Positions 1 to 10,980 of a stretch of DNA of 64,000 bases are shown here, piece after piece. Each line of letters begins with the position of its first letter. Position 1 is the first letter of the stretch. The stretch comes from DASZKW01 sp035552775 (lineage in GTDB: Bacteria; Actinomycetota; Acidimicrobiia; Acidimicrobiales; Palsa-688). The notes beneath the pieces were generated by a model. It was not told where the DNA came from. It did not search any database and worked only from the letters and a program-made list of their open reading frames with translations. The position numbers and the translations under genes were made by a program. The stretch lies in contig DASZKW010000105.1 of the NCBI GenBank assembly GCA_035552775.1, positions 5,928-69,927 on the forward strand. Direction: 5' to 3'.

Positions 1-785
1 CCGCCCGCTGGGGCTGGGAGGGCAACGAGCTGGCCAAGGTTGCCCCGACGGGCATCGAGCGGGCCACCCGTCCGGTGAGCGAGCCGGCGGTGCACATCGC
101 CACGCCCGTGTTCGACGGCGCCCACTGGGACGAGGATACCGAGTCGGGCAAACACCTGACCATGCAGCAGATCTTCGAGCGCCTCACACCCGAAGCGCCC
201 GGCACCACCTACGGCGACGGCGGGCGCCTCATCGGGCGCGACGGCAAGGCCACCTTGTTCAACGGCAGGACGGGGGAGCCCTACGACAACCGGATCAGCA
301 TCGGCTACGTGTACATCTTGAAGCTGGCCCACCTGGTCGACGACAAGATCCACGCCCGCTCCACCGGCCCCTACTCCATGATCACCCAGCAGCCCCTCGG
401 AGGTAAGGCCCAGTTCGGCGGCCAGCGCTTCGGGGAGATGGAGGTCTGGGCCCTCGAGGCCTACGGCGCCGCCTACGCCCTCCAAGAGCTGCTCACCATC
501 AAGTCCGACGACGTCCTCGGCCGGGTCAAGGTCTACGAGGCGATCGTCAAGGGAGAGAACATCCCCGAGCCCGGGATCCCCGAGAGCTTCAAGGTGCTCA
601 TCAAAGAAATGCAGAGCCTGTGCCTGAACGTGGAGGTCCTCTCCCAAACGGGAGAGGAGATCGAGATGCGCGAGCTGGACGAGGACGTGTTCCGCACGGC
701 CGAGGAGCTCGGCATCGACATCAGCCGCCCGGAGCGAGGCTCGGACGAAGAAGACGCACGGCGCGCCGCGGAGAGGGGTTTCTAA
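1..785 (+). CDS. rpoB: RNA polymerase beta subunit, C-terminal part (partial)
   Basis: The reading frame is already open at the window edge (codon phase begins at base 3) and ends with TAA at 783-785, so only the last 260 or so residues are present. It contains the conserved RpoB C-terminal region: the GGKAQFGGQRFGEMEVWALE segment followed by AYGAAYALQELLTIKSDD. This region closes the active-site channel and contacts the beta-prime subunit. The gene is followed 68 bases later by rpoC on the same strand, the standard bacterial rpoBC order. The identification is certain; only the 5' part is missing because of the window boundary. Confidence 0.98.
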   Translation, partial: ARWGWEGNELAKVAPTGIERATRPVSEPAVHIATPVFDGAHWDEDTESGKHLTMQQIFERLTPEAPGTTYGDGGRLIGRDGKATLFNGRTGEPYDNRISIGYVYILKLAHLVDDKIHARSTGPYSMITQQPLGGKAQFGGQRFGEMEVWALEAYGAAYALQELLTIKSDDVLGRVKVYEAIVKGENIPEPGIPESFKVLIKEMQSLCLNVEVLSQTGEEIEMRELDEDVFRTAEELGIDISRPERGSDEEDARRAAERGF

Positions 786-789
786 CCAC

Positions 790-849
790 ATGCTCGACGT
801 AAACACGACTTTGAATGTGACAGCGAACAGCTGCGGATCGGGGGCCTGA
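790..849 (+). CDS. 19-codon leader-like ORF copying the start of rpoC
   Basis: An ATG four bases after the rpoB stop opens a 19-codon frame (MLDVNTTLNVTANSCGSGA) that stops with TGA at 847-849, four bases before the rpoC ATG. Its first five codons are identical to those of rpoC, and later stretches (ctttgaa, gaacagctg, ggatcgg) match rpoC codons 6-13 with small insertions between them. It is therefore an imperfect duplicate of the rpoC 5' end. Whether it is translated, acts as a coupling leader, or is only a scar cannot be told from sequence. Confidence 0.4.
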   Translation: MLDVNTTLNVTANSCGSGA

Positions 850-853
850 AACG

Positions 854-4894
<4,041 letters not shown>

Positions 4895-5029
4895 CGCCGG
4901 GTGCGGCCGGCCTCCCTCCGCTGGCGGCCGGCCCGCCGGACCTGCCGGCCCGAGGCGCAGTCGGGCTCCACTGGCGGCCGGCCTGGGCTGGGGCTGCCGG
5001 CCCGAGGGGCCGTCCCGAGGCGGTGCTTT
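4895..5029. repeat. GC-rich spacer with two copies of a short imperfect repeat
   Basis: Downstream of rpoC, the motif ctggcggccggcc followed by ctgccggcccgagg occurs twice, near 4920-4955 and 4970-5007. No coding potential was recognised. It runs directly into the nested palindrome that follows. Confidence 0.5.
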
Positions 5030-5126
5030 GAACCGTTTCGCGCGCTGGCCCTCATAGTGTGAACCGTTGGTGTCGCATAGCGATACCAACGGTTCACGTC
5101 TCAGCGCCCGGCGCGCGCAACGGTTC
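5030..5126. repeat. Nested palindromic repeat element, copy 1
   Basis: The outer arms are GAACCGTTTCGCGCGC (from 5030) and GCGCGCGCAACGGTTC (5111-5126). Inside them a second hairpin, GTGAACCGTTGGT and ACCAACGGTTCAC, spans 5059-5097 with perfect 13-base arms. The same two-level architecture, at nearly the same total length, recurs at 41357-41455. The inner hairpin lacks a T-run but could still end rpoBC transcription. A BIME- or REP-like mobile palindrome is the closest known category, but no transposase lies nearby. Confidence 0.8.
5059..5097 (+). terminator. Strong hairpin downstream of rpoC
   Basis: Perfect 13-base arms flank a loop that can pair further with one mismatch. It lies 165 bases after the rpoC stop and before the next promoter-like region. 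There is no U-tract, so intrinsic termination is only possible; the hairpin is also part of a dispersed repeat and may have another role. Confidence 0.45.
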
Positions 5127-5129
5127 AAG

Positions 5130-5204
5130 TACAACAGCTCCGATTCGGGTATGGCAGCTAAACTGAGGGCGGCGAAGGGATTACCCAAGTGAGCGGTATC
5201 GACG
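5130..5204 (+). repeat. Duplicated leader, copy 1 (5' region plus first codons)
   Basis: This 75-base stretch, covering the upstream region, a gaaggga ribosome-binding site and the codons for MSGID, is repeated at 8816-8891 with only a few substitutions and one base inserted. It probably carries the promoter of the following gene; gggtatggcagctaaact is an AT-richer candidate for the core. Confidence 0.8.
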
Positions 5205-5284
5205 GTTACGACTGGTCGGTCTTCGGCGCCAACCCGGTCCCGGGCGATCCCGACGCGGCGCGGGCCATAGCAAGCGGGGCATAG
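5189..5284 (+). CDS. N-terminal piece of a split WXG100-like protein
   Basis: A GTG start with gaaggga nine bases upstream opens 31 codons ending SGA then TAG at 5282-5284. The segment VPGDPDAARAIA is a typical opening of actinobacterial type VII-associated proteins, which normally continues directly into LRDLADRVA. Here that continuation lies in another frame, at 5287. A 14-base tandem duplication (catagcaagcgggg beside catagcaatggg) sits exactly at the break. Removing one copy would fuse this piece in frame with the next gene. It may be a recent mutation, an assembly error or a phase switch. Confidence 0.55.
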   Translation: MSGIDGYDWSVFGANPVPGDPDAARAIASGA

Positions 5285-5286
5285 CA

Positions 5287-6948
5287 ATGGGCCTGCGGGA
5301 CCTGGCTGACCGGGTGGCCCAGCAAAACAGCCTGGTCCGTTCGGTGGGGGCCGACTCCGAGTCGATCTGGGTGGGTCCGGCGGCGGCCAAGTTCCGCCCC
5401 CACGTGGGCAAGCTGGCCGGGCAGCTGGACGTGCTGACCAGGTCGTATCACGACGCCGCCGATGCCCTCGACGGGTTCTGGCCGCGCCTTCGCGACGCCC
5501 AGGATCTGGCCCTGCAGGCCCTCTACAAGGCCCAGGGCGCCCAGGGTGCCATCGGTGCCGCCCAGGGCCAGGTGGCGTCGGCCAACGCCAGTGCCAACGC
5601 CGCGGCGGGCAGCTACAACCAGGCGTCGCTGGTGGCGGTGACCGGGCCGCCGCCGCCGAGCCCGGCCGCCGCCGCGCAGACGCAGCTTCAGATCCAGACC
5701 CTCCAGGCTGGTTACCAGCAGGCCCAGAGCCAGGTATCGGTGGCCAACGCCGCCCTGGGAGCGGCCAACGCCCAGATGGCCGCGGCGCACACCATGAAGG
5801 ACACCGCGGTCGCCAATGCCCACACCGCGTCGAGCGGTGCTGCCGCTGCGCTCCACCAAGCCAGCGCCGCCGGCATCCAAAACCCCGTGCACCACTGGTA
5901 CGACACGGTCGTCGACGGCCTCGACGATGTCGGCCACCTCGCCTCCGGCGCCTTCCACTGGGTCGAGCACCACGAGGGCGACATCCTCACCGTCGCCGCG
6001 GTGATGGCGCTTGGCCCCGCCGGGGCTTTGCTCACCCCCGAAGGCCGCAGCATGATCGGCCACGCCCTCGAGGCCGTCGAACCGGAGCTCAAGATCGTCT
6101 CGGGGGTCCTCGGGGTCGTCTCGTTCGCCTTGGCCATCGTCGGGTTCGTACCCGCTCTGGGCGAGATCGCCGACCTGGCCAACGAGGGGGTGCTCCTGGT
6201 CAAGACGGGAGCGGACCTCGGCCTGCTCGCAGACGGCTACAAGGGCGCAGTCGCTGACCTCGCCGGTGACGGCCTCGGTTTGGCCACCGGCGGCGAGAGC
6301 CGCATCCTGGCCGGCGCTGGCGACATGGCCACCGCCGACAAGGCGGCGTCCGAGCTCACCGAGGCGACCAGCCTGGTCACCTCCAGATCTGCCCAGGTCG
6401 CCGACGCCGAAGCCGCGGTCGGGTCACTGGCCACGAAGGCCAGTGACGCCGAAGCCGGCGCCGCCCTCACCCAGGGGATCAGCCCTAGCCTCGACAGCAT
6501 GTCCGCAGATTTGAGCAGCCAGGCCGGGGACCTGCGAGGCGCGCAATCCGCGGCCCAAGACGAGCTCAACGCGGCAGCCCAGGCGCAGGCCGCCGCCGAG
6601 ACCCAGTTGAGTATTGCCCAGGACGCGGCCTCCCAGTCCATCGACGACCTGGGTGCAAATCCCAACGCAGTCGGCGGTTCGCAGTACGCGGGGCTCCGAC
6701 CTCTCCAGAACGTGCAGGCACAGATCGCTCATGACGGCGGGCTGACAAATTACGTGCCCAACGAAGCGGGCGGAGGCGGACTCTCAGCCCTGACGAAGCC
6801 CGGAACCTGGGCCCAGTACTACAAGGGATATCTCACCGGTCCAGCGGCGCCCTACCACTTCGCCACATACGTGGTCCAAGTCCCGGACACGGTGAACGAG
6901 GCTCTCCACCTGACCACCGACGCCCACGCCGCGGTTGGGTCCGGTTGA
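5287..6948 (+). CDS. WXG100-like / type VII secretion substrate candidate (main part)
   Basis: The product is 553 residues from ATG 5287. Its first 100 residues are helical and carry the sIWVGPAAAKF segment, the W-x-G turn of WXG100-type helical hairpins, followed by a second helix. Long Ala/Gln-rich coiled regions follow, then a hydrophobic stretch near residues 235-300 and another Ala-rich helical region. The C-terminal 60 residues (from about KPGTWAQYYKGYL) look like a separate small domain that I do not recognise. Long proteins with this N-terminus are often exported toxins or adhesins of type VII systems; no secretion ATPase is in the window. The natural start is probably 5189, before the frame break. 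Confidence 0.65.
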   Translation: MGLRDLADRVAQQNSLVRSVGADSESIWVGPAAAKFRPHVGKLAGQLDVLTRSYHDAADALDGFWPRLRDAQDLALQALYKAQGAQGAIGAAQGQVASANASANAAAGSYNQASLVAVTGPPPPSPAAAAQTQLQIQTLQAGYQQAQSQVSVANAALGAANAQMAAAHTMKDTAVANAHTASSGAAAALHQASAAGIQNPVHHWYDTVVDGLDDVGHLASGAFHWVEHHEGDILTVAAVMALGPAGALLTPEGRSMIGHALEAVEPELKIVSGVLGVVSFALAIVGFVPALGEIADLANEGVLLVKTGADLGLLADGYKGAVADLAGDGLGLATGGESRILAGAGDMATADKAASELTEATSLVTSRSAQVADAEAAVGSLATKASDAEAGAALTQGISPSLDSMSADLSSQAGDLRGAQSAAQDELNAAAQAQAAAETQLSIAQDAASQSIDDLGANPNAVGGSQYAGLRPLQNVQAQIAHDGGLTNYVPNEAGGGGLSALTKPGTWAQYYKGYLTGPAAPYHFATYVVQVPDTVNEALHLTTDAHAAVGSG

Positions 6949-6966
6949 CCGACCTGCCCTGGTCCG

Positions 6967-7572
6967 GTGACCCGCGACGCGCTGACCAGCCGGCGCCGGC
7001 GGGTCAGGAGGCGGCCCCGTTCGAGATACGGGCCCCGGCCCAACGACCACGACCGGGAGATACTGGCCAAACGGGAGGTGGAAGGACCGCTCTCCTCGAA
7101 GCTGTCGCCGTCGAACGGATGGTGGCACCACGGCGCGCTGATCGTAGACGGCGCCGGTGCCGCCATCATCGACGCCGATGGGGTTCGCCGGCCGCTCCCC
7201 CCACCTGGCGGTCTACTGGTATGGCAGACGGGATCTACGAACAGCGACGGGTTCAGTGTACGTAGGCAATGGGCCCGAGGGTTCGTGGCCCAGCCTGCTC
7301 CCCCCCATCACGCGATGGTTCAGTTGCCCGCGGAGGGTTTCACCAAGGACGACTACGAAGCATTCGCGGCTCGCGCCGGATACCGGTTCACTACGGCAAG
7401 AGGGATCGACGATCAAAACTATTTCGGGGTCAACGACCGGCACACGCCCAGTCTGCGGGACGTCATCTACGAGCAGGCGGTCCGCGATGACCGCGTCGGC
7501 GCCCACCTCCGCCACGGCCTGCGCCGGGTGATCCATCCTGGTTCCGGCGGTAACGATCCTTCGACGACATGA
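6967..7572 (+). CDS. Unnamed family member P1 (WWxHGALxVD / RLRxGLRRV)
   Basis: The product is 201 residues and follows the WXG-like gene closely. Its central WWHHGALIVD segment and C-terminal part (EAFAARAGYRF, then RHGLRRVIHP) are shared with the proteins at 8907 and 9259. The Arg-rich first 40 residues look unnatural. An overlapping frame starting at TTG 6945, with stop-start overlap to the previous gene, encodes APAGQEAAPFEIR, which resembles the P3 N-terminus. P1 therefore probably begins at 6945 and has suffered a frameshift between about 7030 and 7110. Function is unknown; its position suggests an immunity or chaperone partner of the exported protein. Confidence 0.6.
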   Translation: MTRDALTSRRRRVRRRPRSRYGPRPNDHDREILAKREVEGPLSSKLSPSNGWWHHGALIVDGAGAAIIDADGVRRPLPPPGGLLVWQTGSTNSDGFSVRRQWARGFVAQPAPPHHAMVQLPAEGFTKDDYEAFAARAGYRFTTARGIDDQNYFGVNDRHTPSLRDVIYEQAVRDDRVGAHLRHGLRRVIHPGSGGNDPSTT

Positions 7573-8120
7573 GTGCGACGGTCGACCCCACGGCAGCGCC
7601 CCCGCCGCTCGGCTGTCCTAGCTGCGGCCACCGGGTGCTCGGCCCCGACGGGTCCTGCGCCTACTGCGGTCGGAGCGGCGCTATTGGCGCCACCGGCTCG
7701 GGCCCCGCGAAGGGCGAGCTTCAGGTGGTCGCCTCGCCTACCCGGCGGGGACCTGAGCCGACGTGCCGGCGCTGCGCGGAGATCGCTCGTGTCGACGGGC
7801 TCTGCCTGCTCTGCGCTCCCCGCGAAGGATTCTACCGGGACGTAGAAAAGCGCAAAGCCGCCCTCGAACGTCTCACGGCCGACAACCGTGCCACCAAGGC
7901 CCGGCTGGCTCCGGTGGTGGACAATGCTCGCCGCACCCTGGCCATCCACTTCTGGATACAGGTGGTGTTGGTGGCTCTCACCTGGGTGCTGTTCAGCCAC
8001 GAGCACTCGACGGCGGGCAGGTTGTTCGCCATCGGCATCCTCATCACCGGGATCGCCAATCTGGTCCGGGGCGCCGGGCTCGTCCGCCAGTTCAAACGCA
8101 ACCGCAAGCCCGGCTCCTGA
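7569..8120 (+). CDS. Zinc-ribbon membrane protein
   Basis: The ATG overlaps the previous stop (ATGA), so translation is probably coupled. The 183-residue product has a first Cys-x2-Cys ... Cys-x2-Cys ribbon near residues 16-35 (CPSCGHRVLGPDGSCAYCG) and a second near 65-80. A coiled segment follows, then two predicted membrane helices near residues 125-160. The first ribbon shares 30 identical bases with the start of the gene at 9259. I do not recognise a named family; such ribbons usually serve structure or protein contact. Confidence 0.75.
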   Translation: MSATVDPTAAPPPLGCPSCGHRVLGPDGSCAYCGRSGAIGATGSGPAKGELQVVASPTRRGPEPTCRRCAEIARVDGLCLLCAPREGFYRDVEKRKAALERLTADNRATKARLAPVVDNARRTLAIHFWIQVVLVALTWVLFSHEHSTAGRLFAIGILITGIANLVRGAGLVRQFKRNRKPGS

Positions 8121-8136
8121 GCCGCGAGCGCCCGAG

Positions 8137-8778
8137 ATGGCATCGTCGTCGGCCGTCCCTGACCCTCGCGCCGTCGCCGCCATCGGAATGGTCACCCCGC
8201 CCGACTGGTGGGACCTGCCCCTCGACCCCGCCACCCGCACCGACAAGATCGCCGAGCTGGTCTCTCGCTGGGCGGCCAAGTCGCCCGAACTCGCGCACCG
8301 GGCGCGGGAGGTCACCGACTTGCTGTTTCAGCTCTCCGAGGACGCCACCAGCGGCGGCGCAGTGTTCTCGTCGCAGATGGGGATACTGAGCGCGACCGGC
8401 TCGCTGGCGGCCAACATCTTGGTGACCGCACAACCGCTTCGGTCCACCGCCGACCTTCTCACCGAGGTGCGCCAGCAGGTCGACCCGGCCGCCGTTATCA
8501 ACCTCCAAGCGCCCGAGGTGACCACCGTGGACCTCACCCACGCCGGGCGCGCGGTGCGCCGTTACGCCCGCCAGGTAGTGGAGCTCGCCGCCGCGGGGGG
8601 ACCGGTCGAAGGCGTCGTGGTCCAGTACTTCATCCCCGTGCCGCGCAGCGAGTCGGTCGCCCTGGTCACATGCACGGCGCCTGGCGGGGGGGACAGTCGC
8701 TCAGCCGTCGAGTTGCTCGATGCCGTCGTCGGCTCATTCAGGTTTTTCAACCACGACGACGAGCCCATCGAGGCTTAA
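8137..8778 (+). CDS. Type VII-associated hypothetical (PPDWWDLPLDP type)
   Basis: Start ATG 8137 is preferred because the frame upstream overlaps the zinc-ribbon gene. The 213-residue product begins with a MVTPPDWWDLPLDPATR segment, which I associate with small proteins found beside WXG100 genes in actinobacteria. The rest is a predicted alpha/beta fold ending in FRFFNHDDEP. No catalytic motif is evident. Role unknown; the association is recalled, not searched. Confidence 0.65.
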   Translation: MASSSAVPDPRAVAAIGMVTPPDWWDLPLDPATRTDKIAELVSRWAAKSPELAHRAREVTDLLFQLSEDATSGGAVFSSQMGILSATGSLAANILVTAQPLRSTADLLTEVRQQVDPAAVINLQAPEVTTVDLTHAGRAVRRYARQVVELAAAGGPVEGVVVQYFIPVPRSESVALVTCTAPGGGDSRSAVELLDAVVGSFRFFNHDDEPIEA

Positions 8779-8815
8779 CCACGTCGCTGATCATCTCGTG
8801 GGCGCGTCGGGCAAC

Positions 8816-8891
8816 TACAACAGCTCCGATTCGGGTATGGCAGCGTAAACTGAGCCCGGCGAAGGGATTGCCCAAGTGAGCGGTATCGACG
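8816..8891 (+). repeat. Duplicated leader, copy 2
   Basis: It matches 5130-5204 almost base for base, including the ribosome-binding site and the codons for MSGID. After the match the frame runs only two more codons (Ala-Gly) and stops at TGA 8897-8899. This copy therefore encodes a seven-codon stub just ahead of the GTG at 8907. It looks like a module duplicated together with part of its neighbourhood. Confidence 0.8.
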
Positions 8892-8906
8892 CTGGATGAC
8901 CGCCAA

Positions 8907-9257
8907 GTGACCGACGGTCCGGGGACCGATCCGGATGTCCCGCCACTCCCGCCGGCGTCGTCTCGCGCCCGTCCCCGCCCCTCGGACGCCGACCTGGCTT
9001 CGCCCTCGCCGCCCGACCAGGCAATCTGGAGTTGCCGTCCGCCGGTTTCACCCGCCGGCGACTTCGAGGCGTTCGCCCGTTGCGCCGGGTACCGCTTCGA
9101 GAAAGCGGACGGCACCTTCGCCAACCCGTACGGCCTCAGCCACCGGCACACCCCGAGCCCGCGCGAGGCCATCCACGATCGCGCCGCCCTGGACTCGCGG
9201 GTGCGGGTGAGGTTGCGCCGGGGCCTGCGACGGGTCACCCAGCCTTGGGAAGGCTGA
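8907..9257 (+). pseudogene. Unnamed family member P2, shortened and frameshifted
   Basis: The open frame (116 residues) keeps the family C-terminus (DFEAFARCAGYRF, then RVRLRRGLRRVTQP). It lacks the WWxHGALVVD half found in P1 and P3. Just upstream of DFEAFA, near 9030-9062, the expected LPSAGFT segment sits in a different frame, which shows a frameshift. It begins with MTDGPGTDPD, resembling the alternative P1 start. Probably a decaying copy, although the frame is still open. Confidence 0.6.
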
Positions 9258-9258
9258 G

Positions 9259-9909
9259 GTGGCCACACCGGTCTGTCCCCACTGCGGCCGTGGTCTCCTG
9301 GGCCCCGACGGGTCCTGCGCCTACTGCGGTCCGATCAGCCCGCCGGGCTCCAGCCTTCCCGCCTCCGAGACACCAGCTCCGTTTCGTGTCCGGCCCCGTG
9401 CTTCCAACGCCCCGGCCAGCGTCGCGAGCTACCCGGAGAGGTGGAAAGGCTGGTGGGAGCACGGGGCGCTCGTCGTTGACGAGTCGGGCCCTGCCCTCAT
9501 CGACGCCGACGGCCAGCGCCGTGCCCTGCCCCCGCCGGGCTGCCTGCTCGTCTGGCAGAACTGGACGTCGGGCTACGCCGGTCCGCTGCCGAGGGACATG
9601 ACCAGTATCTTCATGGCCGCAACCGACCCCCAACCCCCCCACCAGGTGCTGGTCAAGTTGCCCGAGCACGGCTTCACGACGGCGGACTGCAAGGCATTCG
9701 CGGCCCACGCCGGGTACCGGTTCCTCCATTACTGGGGTGACACACCCCAAGACGCCATCGACTTCCCCGGGCTCTTGGACAAAAAGGTCCCCGACTACCG
9801 TGACGCCATCTTCGACCGGGCCACCGTGAACGCCCGGCTCGGGGCACGGCTCCGCCGGGGACTACACGGGGTCACCCACCCTCGCTCGGGCGACCAGCCT
9901 GCGACATGA
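9259..9909 (+). CDS. Unnamed family member P3 with N-terminal zinc ribbon
   Basis: A GTG start two bases after the P2 stop gives 216 residues. An N-terminal ribbon (CPHCGRGLLGPDGSCAYCG) is almost the same as that of the protein at 7569. It is followed by the family body: GWWEHGALVVD, LPPPGCLLVWQNW, KAFAAHAGYRF and RLRRGLHGVTHP. This is the only copy of the three without visible damage. The fused ribbon suggests module exchange within the locus. Function unknown. Confidence 0.7.
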   Translation: MATPVCPHCGRGLLGPDGSCAYCGPISPPGSSLPASETPAPFRVRPRASNAPASVASYPERWKGWWEHGALVVDESGPALIDADGQRRALPPPGCLLVWQNWTSGYAGPLPRDMTSIFMAATDPQPPHQVLVKLPEHGFTTADCKAFAAHAGYRFLHYWGDTPQDAIDFPGLLDKKVPDYRDAIFDRATVNARLGARLRRGLHGVTHPRSGDQPAT

Positions 9910-9921
9910 GCGGGCCGTTTA

Positions 9922-10830
9922 TTACCTCCTGCCTCGGGCTCCGGTGTTCTTCTCCCAGGGCCTGACGGTGGGCTCCCATGTGCCCGTCGGGGCCCCCGAA
10001 TCGCCGGCCCCTTCACCTGACGTTCCTGCGCCTGACGTTCCTGCGCCCGCATCGTCCTGCTCCCGTGCGCCGGCACCCTGCGGCCACGACCCGGTCGTGG
10101 CCGTATCCGGTTCTCCTCTTGTCCCTGAGCCCTGCGGCCATGACCCCGGAGAGGTACCGGGCCCTGTGCCGGCGCCCTGCTGGCCCCACGAGCCCGCGGC
10201 CGGCGCCCCGCCGCCCGCCTCTGCCGGCCCTGCGTTTCCCTGGCGGGTGGCTTCACGCTCCATGGGAGCGGCTGGGGCGCTGCGCCCCAGCACCACTTCG
10301 CGCTCGCCGGTCGAGGCCTTCATGGCCATACCCCCTAGGGCGGCGAGCAGCACGCCGACACCAAGGTTGTATCCGACCTGGTTGACGAAGTCGGCGCTGC
10401 TTTTCGCCACCGGGTCGAACACGGCCCCGGCGCCACCGAGCGCCGGCCACGCCGCAGGACCGACCACGAACCACGCCCCGCTCGCGATGAGCAGCAGGCC
10501 GGCAAAGCCGAGCGCGCCGCGCGCCGCCGCTCCGGCGGCACGAGCCCGGGTGAGCACCAACAGACCGGCGACCACGCCGACCGCTCCGGGGACCACGTAG
10601 AGCATGGCGTGCAGGAACGACCAGTGCCACGAAGGCGACCCGTTGGAGTTGTACCCGAACGCGGGGCCGACGAAGGGGACGACACCTCCCCAGGCGGCCA
10701 GCAGCACGGAGCTGAGGCCGATAAGGGCCAGACCCCTCGGCCAGCGAGCAGTGGTAGTCCCGGCCCGCGAGCCGGCACGGCTGCGGCTACGAGGTTGGTC
10801 AAGCGCATAAGCCACCACGAACCTCCTCAT
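9922..10830 (-). CDS. Four-helix membrane protein with disordered tail
   Basis: The product is 302 residues and transcribed toward the P3 gene. About four hydrophobic helices occupy residues 30-170. The remaining 130 residues are Gly/Ala/Pro-rich with repeats of the type GSWPQG and TSGAGTSGEG, and are likely disordered. GGAGG-type bases precede the start. I cannot assign a family. Such tails on actinobacterial membrane proteins are often cytoplasmic interaction regions. Confidence 0.7.
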   Translation of the reverse strand: MRRFVVAYALDQPRSRSRAGSRAGTTTARWPRGLALIGLSSVLLAAWGGVVPFVGPAFGYNSNGSPSWHWSFLHAMLYVVPGAVGVVAGLLVLTRARAAGAAARGALGFAGLLLIASGAWFVVGPAAWPALGGAGAVFDPVAKSSADFVNQVGYNLGVGVLLAALGGMAMKASTGEREVVLGRSAPAAPMEREATRQGNAGPAEAGGGAPAAGSWGQQGAGTGPGTSPGSWPQGSGTRGEPDTATTGSWPQGAGAREQDDAGAGTSGAGTSGEGAGDSGAPTGTWEPTVRPWEKNTGARGRR

Positions 10831-10980
10831 GTCCTAGTCATCTGCATGTACCCAAATTCGGCCGACTCGACGCCCTCGGTCGATGCAAGATGCGTGGATC
10901 TGGGAAGCTGTGGCAATGTCAGCTGAGGGTAACCTGGCGAACTCGTTGGGTGCCCCCGGCGACTCGGGTGGGCCGACGGT

